A DNA stretch of 64,000 bases from Deltaproteobacteria bacterium (GCA_016218915.1 JACRCQ010000076.1:1-64000); one strand, 5' to 3'; positions 35,093 to 43,882 are shown, counted from the stretch's first letter. Program-made: numbers and translations. Notes: generated by a model from the sequence alone, not told the origin.

Positions 35093-35127
35093 GGGTGCTT
35101 CGCTTTTTGTCGACCCGGGCCCTGGGG

Positions 35128-36156
35128 TCAAGGCGCGTGACGCCGCAACTGCCCAGGGGCCTGCTGGCGCTGCACCGGGACAGCCCGAAACTCGGAGAAC
35201 TGCACTCCAGCCGCTGCCAGCCTCTCGCGGGTCACCCCAACCGCAACATGGCTCTGATCCATCCCCACCGCCCTGCGCCCCAGCTTCGCGGCCACCGACA
35301 GCGTGGTGCCGCTGCCCATGTACGGATCCAACACGATGTCTCCAGGCTCGGACAGCGCTCCGATCACACGCTCCAGCAGCCCCTCCGGCTTCTGCGTCGG
35401 ATACCCCGTTCTCTCCCGCCCCACCGGCGCGATGATCGAGATCTCCCACACGTCCCCCAGCGGCACGCCCGGCGACGGGGCTTGCTCGGTCGACGATCTG
35501 CGACGGCGGCCCGTGCCATCGAAGACCGCCTTCTGCTTGCCCCGACCCCACGTCTTGAGCGTGGACGGCGCCAGCTCTTCGTACAGCTGCGTGAACCGGG
35601 GCGCTGCGCACGGATCCGCCACCCAGCGCAGCAGCACGTCGTGCACGCGTTGGAAGTTCGGAGTCCGCGCGGGCCAACGCCGGTAGCGCCACACGATCTC
35701 GCTCGCAAACGCGTCTGGCCCGAAGATCTCGTCCCCGAGCACCTTTACGTAGTGACTGGTGCGCGGATCCACGTGCACCACCACGCTGCCGTGCGGCGAA
35801 AGCAGCTTGCGAAGAAGCACCAGCCTGCTGCGAAGCGACGAGAGATAGCTCTCCAGCCCGCACCAGCGATCGTCAAAGGCCGGCGTCAGGATCCGCACCG
35901 GCGGGCTCGTCCCGCTCTTGCGACGCGTCACCCGCTCGAACTCGCGCATCGTGAAGAAAGGCGGGTCGAGGTAGACCAGAGAGACCTTCCCCTCGAGCTC
36001 AGGCGCCATGGCCTGAAGCACCCCTTCGTTGTCCCCATGCACGATCCGGATCGCCGAGTCGTCGCCCGCTACTCGCTCCAGCTCGACCTCAGGCACTGCG
36101 GCCTCTGGCCCGGTCCGCCCAGGCCACGACAGCAGCACGCTCCAGCTCTTGCCCAT
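35128..36156 (-). CDS. Beta-class DNA methyltransferase, solitary
   Basis: A 342-residue N6-adenine or N4-cytosine methyltransferase. Motif IV LVYLDPPFF comes first (residue about 65), a variable middle contains TGYPTQKPEGLLERVI, and the SAM-binding motif I DIVLDPYMGSGTTLSVAAKLGR is near the C-terminus: the beta-class order. DPPF suggests N6-adenine or N4-cytosine; the target is unknown. No restriction endonuclease or specificity subunit is adjacent, so it looks like an orphan, possibly regulatory, enzyme. ATG 36156 with TACGAT 8 nt upstream was chosen. It lies 35 nt upstream of the parvulin gene on the same strand. Confidence 0.88.
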   Translation of the reverse strand: MGKSWSVLLSWPGRTGPEAAVPEVELERVAGDDSAIRIVHGDNEGVLQAMAPELEGKVSLVYLDPPFFTMREFERVTRRKSGTSPPVRILTPAFDDRWCGLESYLSSLRSRLVLLRKLLSPHGSVVVHVDPRTSHYVKVLGDEIFGPDAFASEIVWRYRRWPARTPNFQRVHDVLLRWVADPCAAPRFTQLYEELAPSTLKTWGRGKQKAVFDGTGRRRRSSTEQAPSPGVPLGDVWEISIIAPVGRERTGYPTQKPEGLLERVIGALSEPGDIVLDPYMGSGTTLSVAAKLGRRAVGMDQSHVAVGVTRERLAAAGVQFSEFRAVPVQRQQAPGQLRRHAP

Positions 36157-36164
36157 GGCGTGCG

Positions 36165-36170
36165 ATCGTA
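36165..36170 (-). promoter_or_regulatory. -10-like TACGAT, start-proximal
   Basis: TACGAT on the minus strand lies 8 nt before the methyltransferase ATG. Confidence 0.42.
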
Positions 36171-36318
36171 GGTTCCACCCAGGGTCGACGGCCAAATTCG
36201 ATGTGATTTCTGAAGCATTGGCGCCTCGCGCAAGCCAAGCTACAGCACCAGCCGCGACCCGGGTCACCCCGCGCCTACCAGCCCAGGTGCCCGGAGCGTC
36301 ACCCTTGGTTGCGCCAAC

Positions 36319-36849
36319 ATGAGGTTCGATCCGCTGCGTGCACAGAAGCTCCCGGTCGTTGCGCCAACGCGCCGATCGAGTCCGCCAACGTGCTCGCGCC
36401 GATCGCTGCTCGTGGGGCTGTGCCTGCTTGCCGCGGGCTGCTCGCGTCGACGCCCCGATGCCACGCCGGAGAGCGTCGTGCGCGAATGGATCGAGCGCAT
36501 GCAGCGCGTGCACGGTAGCCCTGAGGCGTCGCGCGCGGCCTATGCCCTGCTTTCCCAGTCCGCAAAGGCGAACCTCGAAGAGCGGGCGCGTCGGGCCTCT
36601 GCTGCGACCGGACGCAAGATGGAACCCGAGCAGATGATCGTGCCGTCGCGGTTCTCTCTCCGCTTCGTGCCGCGCCAGCTCACCTCGCGGATCGCAGGCG
36701 ACACAGCCATCGTCGAGGCCGTGGGCGCGGACCCCGAAGTGGAGCATGCGTCGATTCGGTGCGTGCGCGAGAACCAGGCCTGGCGAATCGATCTGCAGCT
36801 ACCGCCGTTGCCTCCTGTGGAGCGGCGTCCGGACGCAGGCGTTCTGTGA
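36319..36849 (+). CDS. Lipoprotein, NTF2-like fold possible
   Basis: A 176-residue protein. A long basic N-region leads to SLLVGLCLLAAGCSRRR (lipobox A-A-G-C). The mature part, TPESVVREWIERMQRVHGSPEASRAAYALLS ... GDTAIVEAVGADPEVEHASIRCVRENQAWRIDLQLP, has the helix-then-sheet pattern of small NTF2-like or DUF4878-type domains. Function unknown. ATG 36319 is used. It is divergent from the methyltransferase. Confidence 0.65.
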   Translation: MRFDPLRAQKLPVVAPTRRSSPPTCSRRSLLVGLCLLAAGCSRRRPDATPESVVREWIERMQRVHGSPEASRAAYALLSQSAKANLEERARRASAATGRKMEPEQMIVPSRFSLRFVPRQLTSRIAGDTAIVEAVGADPEVEHASIRCVRENQAWRIDLQLPPLPPVERRPDAGVL

Positions 36850-36922
36850 CGCTCGAGGAGGAGAGTGGATGGGGTCAGTCGAGGGACTCGAGGCAGGGGC
36901 CGGGCCTCGGCGGGGGGTGGGA

Positions 36923-37429
36923 TCAATTAGCTAAAAAAATCGCTTCGATCTCCGTGCGCACCTGCTCTTCGGTCTGCCCGCGGGAGATGGCGATCTCCTT
37001 GACGATCAGAGAGCGCGCCGTGTCGAGCATCCTGCGCTCACCGAAGCTCAGCTGCTTGTCGGTCTTGAGGCGGTACAGATCGCGCAGCACTTCGGCGACG
37101 TCGTAGATGCTGCCGGTCTTGATCTTGTCCATGAAGCCGCGATAGCGGCGATTCCAGGTCTGGTTGTCGAATGCGATCGTGCGCTCACGCAGGATGTCGA
37201 AGATCTCGCGGATCTCCTGCTCGGAGATGACCTGACGCAGGCCGACTGCGCCGGCGTTGGCGACCGGGACCATGATCTTGCGGTCCGTGTCCATGATCCG
37301 GAGCACGTAGAAGCGCTGCCGCGAACCCGCGATGTCTTTTTCCTCGATGCTGATGACCTCTGCCACGCCCTGGGCGGGATAAACGGCCTTGTCGCCAACC
37401 TTGAATTTCACTTCCGCGCGTGCCTGCAT
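36923..37429 (-). CDS. cdnL: CarD-family RNA polymerase regulator CdnL
   Basis: A 168-residue protein. The N-terminal RNAP-interacting Tudor-like domain reads VKFKVGDKAVYPAQGVAEVISIEEKDI; the C-terminal helical DNA-binding domain is WNRRYRGFMDKIKTGSIYDVAEVLRDLYRLKTDKQLSFGERRMLDTARSLIVKE with the fork-stabilising Trp in NQTWNRRY. CdnL binds the polymerase beta subunit and stabilises sigma-A open complexes, notably at rRNA promoters, and is essential in Myxococcus. The length and lack of HMGA repeats make it CdnL rather than CarD proper. AAGGAGACGCTA precedes ATG 37429. Confidence 0.92.
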   Translation of the reverse strand: MQARAEVKFKVGDKAVYPAQGVAEVISIEEKDIAGSRQRFYVLRIMDTDRKIMVPVANAGAVGLRQVISEQEIREIFDILRERTIAFDNQTWNRRYRGFMDKIKTGSIYDVAEVLRDLYRLKTDKQLSFGERRMLDTARSLIVKEIAISRGQTEEQVRTEIEAIFLAN

Positions 37430-37709
37430 TAGCGTCTCCTTGTTCACATCCGGCCGCAATCGAACCAAAATCGTGGCCCTGACGCCGAGTTCGAAGGGGT
37501 CCTCGACGCAACCGAGTCTTAACGGTTATGGGGTCGACTTATTCCAGCACCCTGTCATGCGGCGCATTCGCGTTCCTGCAGCTGCAACCGGGGGCTAAGA
37601 TTTCGGGTCACAAGTGCGGCAGGCGCCGGGATCCTAATAGGCCGAGGCCGATCTTGTCAAGTTAGTTGAGACGATCCTGGAAGATAGTCGATCGACCCGG
37701 CATTCTTCG
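37430..37709. other. Gap between cdnL and the Ppx/GppA gene
   Basis: About 280 bp with no supported gene. It must hold the cdnL promoter, but no confident -35/-10 pair is visible. Confidence 0.4.
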
Positions 37710-38630
37710 TCACGGCGCCCTCGCCAGCTCCAGCGCCAGGCCCCAACGGACACCTCGGTCGCTGACCATCATGGAGCCTGCGGCGCCGGATGCAAGGACC
37801 TCGCGGACCACGAGCGCTCCTCCCACGATGACGTCCGCTCGCTTGGGCTCCAATCCGCGCAAGGCCCGGCGTTGCTCCAGAGGCATCGAAGCGAGACGCT
37901 CGATCAGGCGGTCGATCTGCTCGATCGACAGGGCCGCGCCATGGATGCGCTTCGGATCATAGGGAGCAACCTCGATCGCAATCGCCGCAAGCGTGGTGAT
38001 GGTTCCCGCGATTCCCACCCATTGCACACCCGCTTGCACCTTCGGAGCCCGCTGCAGCTCTTCGCGCACGTGGGCGCGCACCGCATCCATCTGCTCTTGC
38101 GTGGGGGGATCCGAGCGCAGGAACCGCTCGGTCATCCGCACGCTGCCGACATCGATCGAAACTGCGCTGAAGACCTGTGGATGCCCCTTTTGCAGGGCAC
38201 CGACCACGATCTCCGTGCTCCCACCCCCGACATCCTGCACCGCCACCGGTCCGTCGATCGGCAGTCCCGACAATGCACCGGAGAACGTCAACAACGCTTC
38301 GCGTTGTCCGGATATGACCTGTGGTGCCGCACCCAGGATGCTCTCTGCCTGACGCACGAAATGCTCGGCGCCCTTGGCGTCGCGACTCGCGCTCGTGGCC
38401 ACGACTGCCAGCCGATCCACAGGGTGCTGCTGCAGCATCGTGGCATAGTCGCGCAGACAAGCGAGCGTACGATCAACCGCATCGGGATGGAGCGACCGCG
38501 TGCGATCGACATCCTGGCCGAGGCGGGTGATGGTGGATCTCTCGACGACCGGCTCGATCCGGCCGTCCGAGGCTTCCGCGATGAGCAGCAGCACCGAGTT
38601 GGTGCCGATATCGATGGTGGCAACGCGCAT
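37710..38630 (-). CDS. Ppx/GppA-family phosphatase
   Basis: A 306-residue ASKHA-fold enzyme that hydrolyses polyphosphate or pppGpp. Phosphate loop 1 is VATIDIGTNSVLLLIAE; the second conserved block is AVQDVGGGSTEIVVG; the family's catalytic Glu is expected in the GQREALLTFSGAL segment; GIAGTITTLAAI is the third block. The C-terminal regulatory domains of long Ppx/GppA proteins are absent, so this is the short form. Which substrate it prefers cannot be told by sequence. It lies downstream of and on the same strand as the Pal/OmpA-type gene. Confidence 0.9.
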   Translation of the reverse strand: MRVATIDIGTNSVLLLIAEASDGRIEPVVERSTITRLGQDVDRTRSLHPDAVDRTLACLRDYATMLQQHPVDRLAVVATSASRDAKGAEHFVRQAESILGAAPQVISGQREALLTFSGALSGLPIDGPVAVQDVGGGSTEIVVGALQKGHPQVFSAVSIDVGSVRMTERFLRSDPPTQEQMDAVRAHVREELQRAPKVQAGVQWVGIAGTITTLAAIAIEVAPYDPKRIHGAALSIEQIDRLIERLASMPLEQRRALRGLEPKRADVIVGGALVVREVLASGAAGSMMVSDRGVRWGLALELARAP

Positions 38631-38706
38631 GGCAAGGCTCCGGCGAGGTAGGCCGAGGGAGGGTGCGAACGAGTCGGGATAGACGAGGAAAGCTGGTGGG
38701 CAGGGG

Positions 38707-39534
38707 TCAGGGCGAAGAGGTCAAGCTCTTGAGGTCGAGCATTTCTTCGACATTGGGCATGATGACGAGCTCGACGCGCCGGTTCTTCTGCATATTCTCG
38801 GGGGAATCGTTACCGACGATCGGGTCGGTGTCGCCGTAGCCGACAGCGCTCCACTTGCTGGGGTTGAGGGCACCGCCGCCCTTCTCGGCCGGGGAGATGA
38901 GGTACATGAGCACTTCGCGAGCGCGCATGACCGACAGTCCCCAATTGTCCTTATAGGGACCACCCTGAAGGGGCTTGTTGTCGGTGTGGCCAGCGACCTG
39001 GAAGGTGCGCGAGTTCAGCTGGGCATCGCCGCGGATGACGTCCGCGACTTGTCCGATGATCTTCTTTCCTTCGGTCTTCAGGTCGACCTTGCCGGAATCG
39101 AACAGGACGTCGCCGGGCATGGAGATGACCATGCGGTTGTTGCGTACGGATACGGTCAGTCCGAGCTTGGTGAGGGCATCGAGCTTCTGCTTGAGCAATT
39201 CGAAGCGCTTGCGGATGGCATCGAGCTGCTCGGCGCGGCGTTTGAACTCCTCGAGGGCCTTGCGCTGCTCGGCGAGCGAAGCGTTGAGCGTCTGCACGTC
39301 GACGCCGGCCTTCTTGAGCTGCTCGCTGAGCTCCTCGATCTTGCCCTTGGCGTCGTTGTAGTCGCCCTGGGTTTTCTGGTGAGCTCTACGCTCAGCCTGC
39401 AGCTGAGCCTTGAGATCATCGACTTCCTTGAGCTTGGCCTGCCACTCGTCCTCTCCATGACCGCAGCCGAGGGCCACGAGGCCGAACAGCATGCAGGCCG
39501 ACAGCCACAGCCAAGTGAAACGACGCCAGATCAT
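38707..39534 (-). CDS. OmpA-family lipoprotein with coiled coil
   Basis: A 275-residue lipoprotein: RFTWLWLSACMLFGLVALGC, lipobox A-L-G-C. A long coiled coil (residues about 30-115, LKEVDDLKAQLQAERRAHQK ... RRAEQLDAIRKRFELLKQKLDAL) leads to a complete OmpA/MotB peptidoglycan-binding domain: VISMPGDVLFDSGKVDLK, TFQVAGHTDNKPLQ, NWGLSVMRAREVLMYL, GYGDTDPIV and NRRVELVIMP. It probably tethers the outer membrane to the wall at a distance set by the coiled coil. GGAGG precedes ATG 39534 and a good TTGACG/TGTAAT promoter lies upstream. Confidence 0.9.
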   Translation of the reverse strand: MIWRRFTWLWLSACMLFGLVALGCGHGEDEWQAKLKEVDDLKAQLQAERRAHQKTQGDYNDAKGKIEELSEQLKKAGVDVQTLNASLAEQRKALEEFKRRAEQLDAIRKRFELLKQKLDALTKLGLTVSVRNNRMVISMPGDVLFDSGKVDLKTEGKKIIGQVADVIRGDAQLNSRTFQVAGHTDNKPLQGGPYKDNWGLSVMRAREVLMYLISPAEKGGGALNPSKWSAVGYGDTDPIVGNDSPENMQKNRRVELVIMPNVEEMLDLKSLTSSP

Positions 39535-39599
39535 ATCGGTACCTCCAGGGTGTGAAGAGCGGTCCATATACGCGTGGTTGGGGCGAAATGGTGCGAGAA

Positions 39600-39627
39600 A
39601 TTACAGCGAAAAATCGCTGAGCGTCAA
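39600..39627 (-). promoter_or_regulatory. Sigma-70-type promoter for the OmpA lipoprotein
   Basis: On the minus strand TTGACG (39622-39627), a 16-nt spacer and TGTAAT (39600-39605). A 6-bp inverted repeat CAGCGA-aaaa-TCGCTG (39604-39619) sits inside the spacer and could be an operator. Confidence 0.6.
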
Positions 39628-39816
39628 CGCAGGGAAACAACAGTGAGAAGGGGGAGAAAAATGGGCGGAGGGTGCAGGGGATGGATACGGATGAACAGGG
39701 ACGGGGGATCAGTCGAAAGGCGGCCAAACAGCTGCGCGAACGATGCGTGCGCAGCGGTTGCGGAGGGTAGGTTGGAGGAAGTCAAGGGGGCTGGATCGGC
39801 CCATGAACTTTTTTCA
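39628..39816. other. Divergent intergenic region
   Basis: No gene is supported between the OmpA lipoprotein promoter and the histone-like gene promoter; the sequence is purine-rich and otherwise unremarkable. Confidence 0.4.
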
Positions 39817-39845
39817 TTGACATGCACAATGCATAGCCATATATG
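39817..39845 (+). promoter_or_regulatory. Strong sigma-70-type promoter for the histone-like gene
   Basis: TTGACA (39817-39822, perfect -35), a 17-nt spacer, then TATATG (39840-39845). It is among the best housekeeping promoters visible in the window and predicts a leader of about 50 nt. Confidence 0.75.
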
Positions 39846-39900
39846 TCGTGCAACATGCGTTGCCTCGTATGGCGAGGCGGCTCACCAGGAGGGTCTCTAA

Positions 39901-40299
39901 ATGGCTGCTGCGAAGAAGACTGCGAAACCGAAGACGAAGACGGCGAAGAAGGTTGCGGCTCCCAAGGCTGGCAAGGTCGCGAAGCGCGCGACGGCTCGTA
40001 AGCCTGCTGCCAAGAAGGCGGCGAAGAAGCCGGCTGCCAAGAAGGCGAAGAAGCCGGCCCGCAAGCCTGCCAAGCGCGCCGCGGCGAAGCGCGCGACCGC
40101 GCGTAAGCCCAAGGCTGCAAAGGCCAAGGCACGCAAGGCCCGTCCAGCCAAGCGAGCTGCCGCTAAGAAGCCGGCAACTCGTAAACCGGCTCGCCGGGCC
40201 GCCGCGAAGAAAGCTGAGAAGAAGCCGACCGCCAAGAAAGTCGCTCCGGTTGCTCCCAAGGAGCCCGTGATGCCGGCTGCGCACGACGACGAAGAATAG
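39901..40299 (+). CDS. Histone H1-like nucleoid protein
   Basis: A 132-residue, extremely Lys/Ala/Arg/Pro-rich protein: KKPAAKKAKKPARKPAKRAA and similar K-K-P-A/A-K-K repeats throughout, resembling the tail of eukaryotic histone H1 and bacterial Hc1/H1-like proteins. It has no globular domain and a short acidic end (AAHDDEE). It should bind DNA non-specifically through charge and compact the nucleoid. AGGAGG lies 7 nt before ATG 39901 and a near-consensus promoter precedes it, so strong expression is expected. Confidence 0.85.
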   Translation: MAAAKKTAKPKTKTAKKVAAPKAGKVAKRATARKPAAKKAAKKPAAKKAKKPARKPAKRAAAKRATARKPKAAKAKARKARPAKRAAAKKPATRKPARRAAAKKAEKKPTAKKVAPVAPKEPVMPAAHDDEE

Positions 40300-40948
40300 T
40301 TCAGTGATTTCAGGCCTCCTCGTGCGGCCGTATTCGTTGTTGCGCCTCTCTTAGCTCTTGCTTGCCGGCCTCGGACCCTGGCGCCGAGGCCGATCGTTTC
40401 CGCTCCTACCTGCCAGGTCGTTTCACTCATCCTCAGCTTGCAGCTGCGTTCGCTCCCTGAGCGGCGCGCTGCGCCCTTCATCCCCCCATTCCAGCCCCAC
40501 GCGATGTTCCGACTCGCCGCATTATCCCGCCCCGCCCCATCCCGCACGAGCATCCGTCCACGGTGTCGTGAATCGCTCGCTCCACTACCCACAAAAGGAT
40601 AGACGACCCGACCCATCGCACCTCCACGTCCCGTCAACTTCGCCGTCCATACGCCTTTGCTTCGCGCTACCGCTTCCCATCCCGAATCCAAGACAATCCG
40701 TAAAGCGCGTTCCAGTGCCATCACCATCCAGGACGCACGCAATCCTCCCCTCGCTCGTGCCGTGATCCCCTCCTGTCGCTGTTTTTTTCCTCACTTCGAG
40801 CTGAGCACGCCTCGACACCGCGCTTGCCCCCCACTCCGCATGCTCGCGTCGACCAGCGACCGGCTTGCCCCGAACATGCATCCGTATCCGGATAGTTCAC
40901 GAGCGTGCGACGCTACCGCATCGCGCCCGACGCCCTCGCCCGGGAGCG
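40300..40948. other. Long gene-free stretch downstream of the histone-like gene
   Basis: About 650 bp in which I find no supported gene on either strand. The top strand is markedly C/T-rich (CCCCATTCCAGCCCCAC, CCCGCCCCATCCCGC), and its open frames lack start signals and family motifs. No hairpin with a T-run was found directly after the gene. A structured or small RNA cannot be excluded. Confidence 0.45.
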
Positions 40949-42616
40949 TCACTCGCCCAGGTAGAGCCGCAGCGCCGCCGCAGCCGCGCGCTTGTCGAAG
41001 ACCGTTCCTGCCAGCTCCTCGCGCCGTCCAACCTGATCGAGCAGCTGCACGAGGAACTCGTGGAACGCCTCGCACTCCGCGATCGCGCGCTCGAGCTTGC
41101 CCGGGTCCAGCAGGTCCGTCTCCTGCAAGCCCGTCATCGCATCCACGAATGCCTCGAAGCGCGGATAGTCCGCCGCACGCAGCAGCGGGTAGCCCATCGC
41201 CCTGAAGTAGGCGAGGAACTCGCGCACGAACTGGAAGCCGGACACCGACGCCCACCGCTCGTCGCTGGCTTGGGCATGGCGCGCCTTGACCGCGAACGCG
41301 CGCACGATCTGCGAGAACATCCAGACGTTCTGGCGCAGCCGCTCGGACAGCTGGCGCCGCGCCGTCTTGTCGTCGAACACCTGCCCTTCCTCGAGCCGCG
41401 CCCCCAGCGTCTTGCCGAAGAACAGCACCACGTTCTGCAACGCCGGGCGAAGGATCGCCACAGCGCCCATCGCCGCCCTGCGCAGCTCGGCCTCGGTCGC
41501 ACCCGCCTCCGGCGCCGGCAGCACGTGGTCGTACACGCGCCGAAGCTCCAGCCGAAGGTTCGCGTTGATGCACTCGAACGCGCCACGAATCTCGATCAGA
41601 CGATGCGCGACCGCCCGGAGCGTCTCGTAGCGTGCATGGATGTCGTTGGCAGGGGTGTGCAGCAGATCGTGCTCGAACGAATCCGCAAGCAGCTCTCCGG
41701 AGTTCCTGCGCAGGTAGTTGGACAGCGCGCGCGCATCCGAACGCAGCACCGACAGCACCAGATAGATGCGTCCGGCCACGAAGTTCATCGGCTCCGGCAT
41801 CCCCGCCGCGATCTCCTCGATCAGCTTGAGATAGCGGAGCATCCGGAACAACGACAGGAACGTCAGGGCCACCAGCCGCTGCGCTTGATCGCCAGGCACG
41901 CGCTGGATGATGTCGAGCACCTGCGACGACGAGATGCGGTCGAACTCGGGACGGAACTCGAGGGCCGAGAGCGGGTTGAAGAACGTGTTCTGCGCGATCT
42001 CGCGCTGGGCCACGCTCGCGGTGGCGTAGAACAGGCGGAACGGTACGCGCGTGAGCCTGTGCAGCCCCTCGGCCACCTCGGTCAGGTTCGTGAAGGAGCG
42101 TCGCAGCCCGAGCAGCGCGCCCTCCGGGGAATCCGGGGCGGTCTCCTGGCGCACCAGCCGCGTGCGCGCTGCATCCTCCGGCAGCACCGTCTCCAGGTAG
42201 CGATGGAACACGAACGTCCGATCGCGCTCCCCCAGGCAGCTTCGCGCCAGGTAGCTGATGCGCTTGATGCCGCCGGTCATCACGGCGAGCGGCTCGTGGA
42301 AGTCCACCGCGACGATGGGCACGCGTCCGCGCTGGCCGGGGTGGTTGCGGGGGTTGGCGAAGCACGCCATGCCTTTGAGAAGGATCTCGAGCTCGAAGAG
42401 CGCTTCACGCTTGTCGGCCGGCAGACGTGCGAAGAATGCTTCGCGGGCGCGATGCTCGTCGCCGCGCAGCCCTCTCGTTTCGCGCAGCAAGTCCGCATAG
42501 GCGTCCCTCTCAGGCGTCGGGGCGCCCAACCGGGCCGGTGGTGGAGCACTGAGCCGCTGCACGCTGCCATGGGACCTAACACGACCGGGCGGGTCGGTCA
42601 CGATCCGAGCAGCCAC
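40949..42616 (-). CDS. Large helical protein, unknown function
   Basis: A 555-residue soluble protein with no signal peptide or obvious membrane span and mostly helical composition. Landmarks: PADKREALFELEILLKGMACFANP, VDFHEPLAVMTGGIKRISYLARS, ISSSQVLDIIQRVPGDQAQRL, LEEGQVFDDKTARRQLSERLRQNVWMFSQIVRAF, FEAFVDAMTGLQETDLLDPGKLERAI. I recognise no family and no nucleotide-binding motif. It diverges from plsC with a 33-nt gap, so their promoters overlap and they may be co-regulated. Confidence 0.7.
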   Translation of the reverse strand: MAARIVTDPPGRVRSHGSVQRLSAPPPARLGAPTPERDAYADLLRETRGLRGDEHRAREAFFARLPADKREALFELEILLKGMACFANPRNHPGQRGRVPIVAVDFHEPLAVMTGGIKRISYLARSCLGERDRTFVFHRYLETVLPEDAARTRLVRQETAPDSPEGALLGLRRSFTNLTEVAEGLHRLTRVPFRLFYATASVAQREIAQNTFFNPLSALEFRPEFDRISSSQVLDIIQRVPGDQAQRLVALTFLSLFRMLRYLKLIEEIAAGMPEPMNFVAGRIYLVLSVLRSDARALSNYLRRNSGELLADSFEHDLLHTPANDIHARYETLRAVAHRLIEIRGAFECINANLRLELRRVYDHVLPAPEAGATEAELRRAAMGAVAILRPALQNVVLFFGKTLGARLEEGQVFDDKTARRQLSERLRQNVWMFSQIVRAFAVKARHAQASDERWASVSGFQFVREFLAYFRAMGYPLLRAADYPRFEAFVDAMTGLQETDLLDPGKLERAIAECEAFHEFLVQLLDQVGRREELAGTVFDKRAAAAALRLYLGE

Positions 42617-42635
42617 CGGGCAAAATGGCTTGTGC

Positions 42636-42641
42636 TAGGCT
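42636..42641 (+). promoter_or_regulatory. -10-like TAGGCT, start-proximal, for plsC
   Basis: Within TGTGCTAGGCT; TAGGCT lies 8 nt before ATG 42650 with TGC directly upstream (extended -10 form). Confidence 0.5.
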
Positions 42642-42649
42642 CGCGCCAG

Positions 42650-43348
42650 ATGAACCCGGTAGTCGCGACCCTGTTCACGCTCTCCTACACCTTCGCGATG
42701 AGCGAGCGCGCAGTGCTTGCTTCGGCCTTGCGAGGCTCGGACAGCGTGGTGCGCGACGTGGCGCTGCAATGGTCGCGCAACCTGTGCAAACGCTGCGGCG
42801 TGGTCATCGAGACCCGCGGCGCGGATCGCGTCGACTGGGAGCGCCCGCTCGTGATCGTGTCCAACCACTCCAGCCACTTCGACATCCCCGTGATGATGTC
42901 AGGCCTGGGCCGTCCTCTGGGCTTTCTGACCAAGAGCGAGCTGTTCAAGATCCCCGCCTTCGGTACGGCCATGCGCAAGCTCGGCTGCGTTGCGATCGAC
43001 CGCGCGCAGACGTCCAGGGCGCGCGCAGCGCTGCAGCTCGCGGCGAGCCGCGTGCGCGAAGGGGCCCAGCTGGTGGTGTTCGCCGAGGGTACGCGCACGG
43101 ACGACGGCTCGCTGAAGCCGTTCAAGAAGGGGCCGTTCTACCTGATCCAGCAGGCCGGGGTTCAGGCAGTTCCGGTAGCCCTGGTGGGGACGCGCAAGAT
43201 CGCGCCCAAGCACACGCTTCGCGTCAACGCAGCGGAAGTGTCGCTGCGCGTAGGCGAGCCGATCCTGTGCGAGGACGATTCCTCGGAGGCTCGGGAGCGA
43301 CTTCGCGACCGCATGCACGCGGCCGTGGCAGCGTTGATGCAGGGCTGA
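42650..43348 (+). CDS. plsC: 1-acylglycerol-3-phosphate acyltransferase-like (PlsC)
   Basis: A 232-residue membrane-associated acyltransferase that would acylate lysophosphatidate in phospholipid synthesis. The catalytic H-x4-D motif is in VSNHSSHFDIPVM, the glycerophosphate-binding block is VFAEGTRTDDGSLKPFKKGPF, and KIPAFGTAMRKLGCVAIDR is the third block. An N-terminal hydrophobic segment (VVATLFTLSYTFAM) precedes it. Paralogues act on other lysolipids, so substrate specificity is not certain. ATG 42650 has TAGGCT 8 nt upstream and no ribosome-binding site. Confidence 0.88.
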   Translation: MNPVVATLFTLSYTFAMSERAVLASALRGSDSVVRDVALQWSRNLCKRCGVVIETRGADRVDWERPLVIVSNHSSHFDIPVMMSGLGRPLGFLTKSELFKIPAFGTAMRKLGCVAIDRAQTSRARAALQLAASRVREGAQLVVFAEGTRTDDGSLKPFKKGPFYLIQQAGVQAVPVALVGTRKIAPKHTLRVNAAEVSLRVGEPILCEDDSSEARERLRDRMHAAVAALMQG

Positions 43349-43351
43349 GGC

Positions 43352-43882
43352 TCAGTCGACCGGCTTGGGCGGGGGGCCCATCTGGATCCGCTCGCCGATG
43401 TAGGAGCCGATCAGGGTGAAGAGCACGCCGACCGCGGCCATGATGATGAACATGAACACGGGCGTGAAGTCGCGGGTGCGGGTGATCACCGTGTAGAACA
43501 CGGTCGGGATCGCCACGAAGAACGACGCGACCACCGGCTCGATGAAGGTCTTTCCAGGGGAGATCATGCCCACCAGCAGCCCGCCCAGGAACCACACCGG
43601 CACAGCGACGTACATGCCGGCGATGCCTTCGAAGTCGAGCGCGCTGACGACCATGGGCAGGCCGATGACGAGCGCAGCCGTGAGCACGCTCTGCACGAGC
43701 AGCGAGATCACGAACCAGATGAAGCTGAAGCCTTCCTGCTGGTAGCGTCGCTCCAGCTCTTCTTCCCGGGTGCGTGGCACGCCGGTTCCGAGCGCCTCCA
43801 TCTTGGCGCCACACGAAACGCACCGGCCGGGGGCCGTGTTCTTGAAACCACAAGAGGGGCACGTAATGGGCTTGCTGGCCAT
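43352..43882 (-). CDS. Zinc-ribbon membrane protein
   Basis: A 176-residue protein starting MASKPITCPSCGFKNTAPGR then CVSCGAK (C-x2-C-x9-C-x2-C zinc ribbon), with an acidic/basic linker and four membrane helices (FIWFVISLLVQSVLTAALVI, IAGMYVAVPVWFLGGLLVGM, VVASFFVAIPTVFYTVI, VFMFIIMAAVGVLFTLIG). Same plan as the gene at 32152-32799. Function unknown. ATG 43882 follows GAGGTCCCC. It is convergent with plsC (3-nt gap). Confidence 0.75.
   Translation of the reverse strand: MASKPITCPSCGFKNTAPGRCVSCGAKMEALGTGVPRTREEELERRYQQEGFSFIWFVISLLVQSVLTAALVIGLPMVVSALDFEGIAGMYVAVPVWFLGGLLVGMISPGKTFIEPVVASFFVAIPTVFYTVITRTRDFTPVFMFIIMAAVGVLFTLIGSYIGERIQMGPPPKPVD

Noticed and set aside
35128..36156. Restriction-modification system
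   Set aside because: Only the methyltransferase is present; both neighbours are envelope genes.
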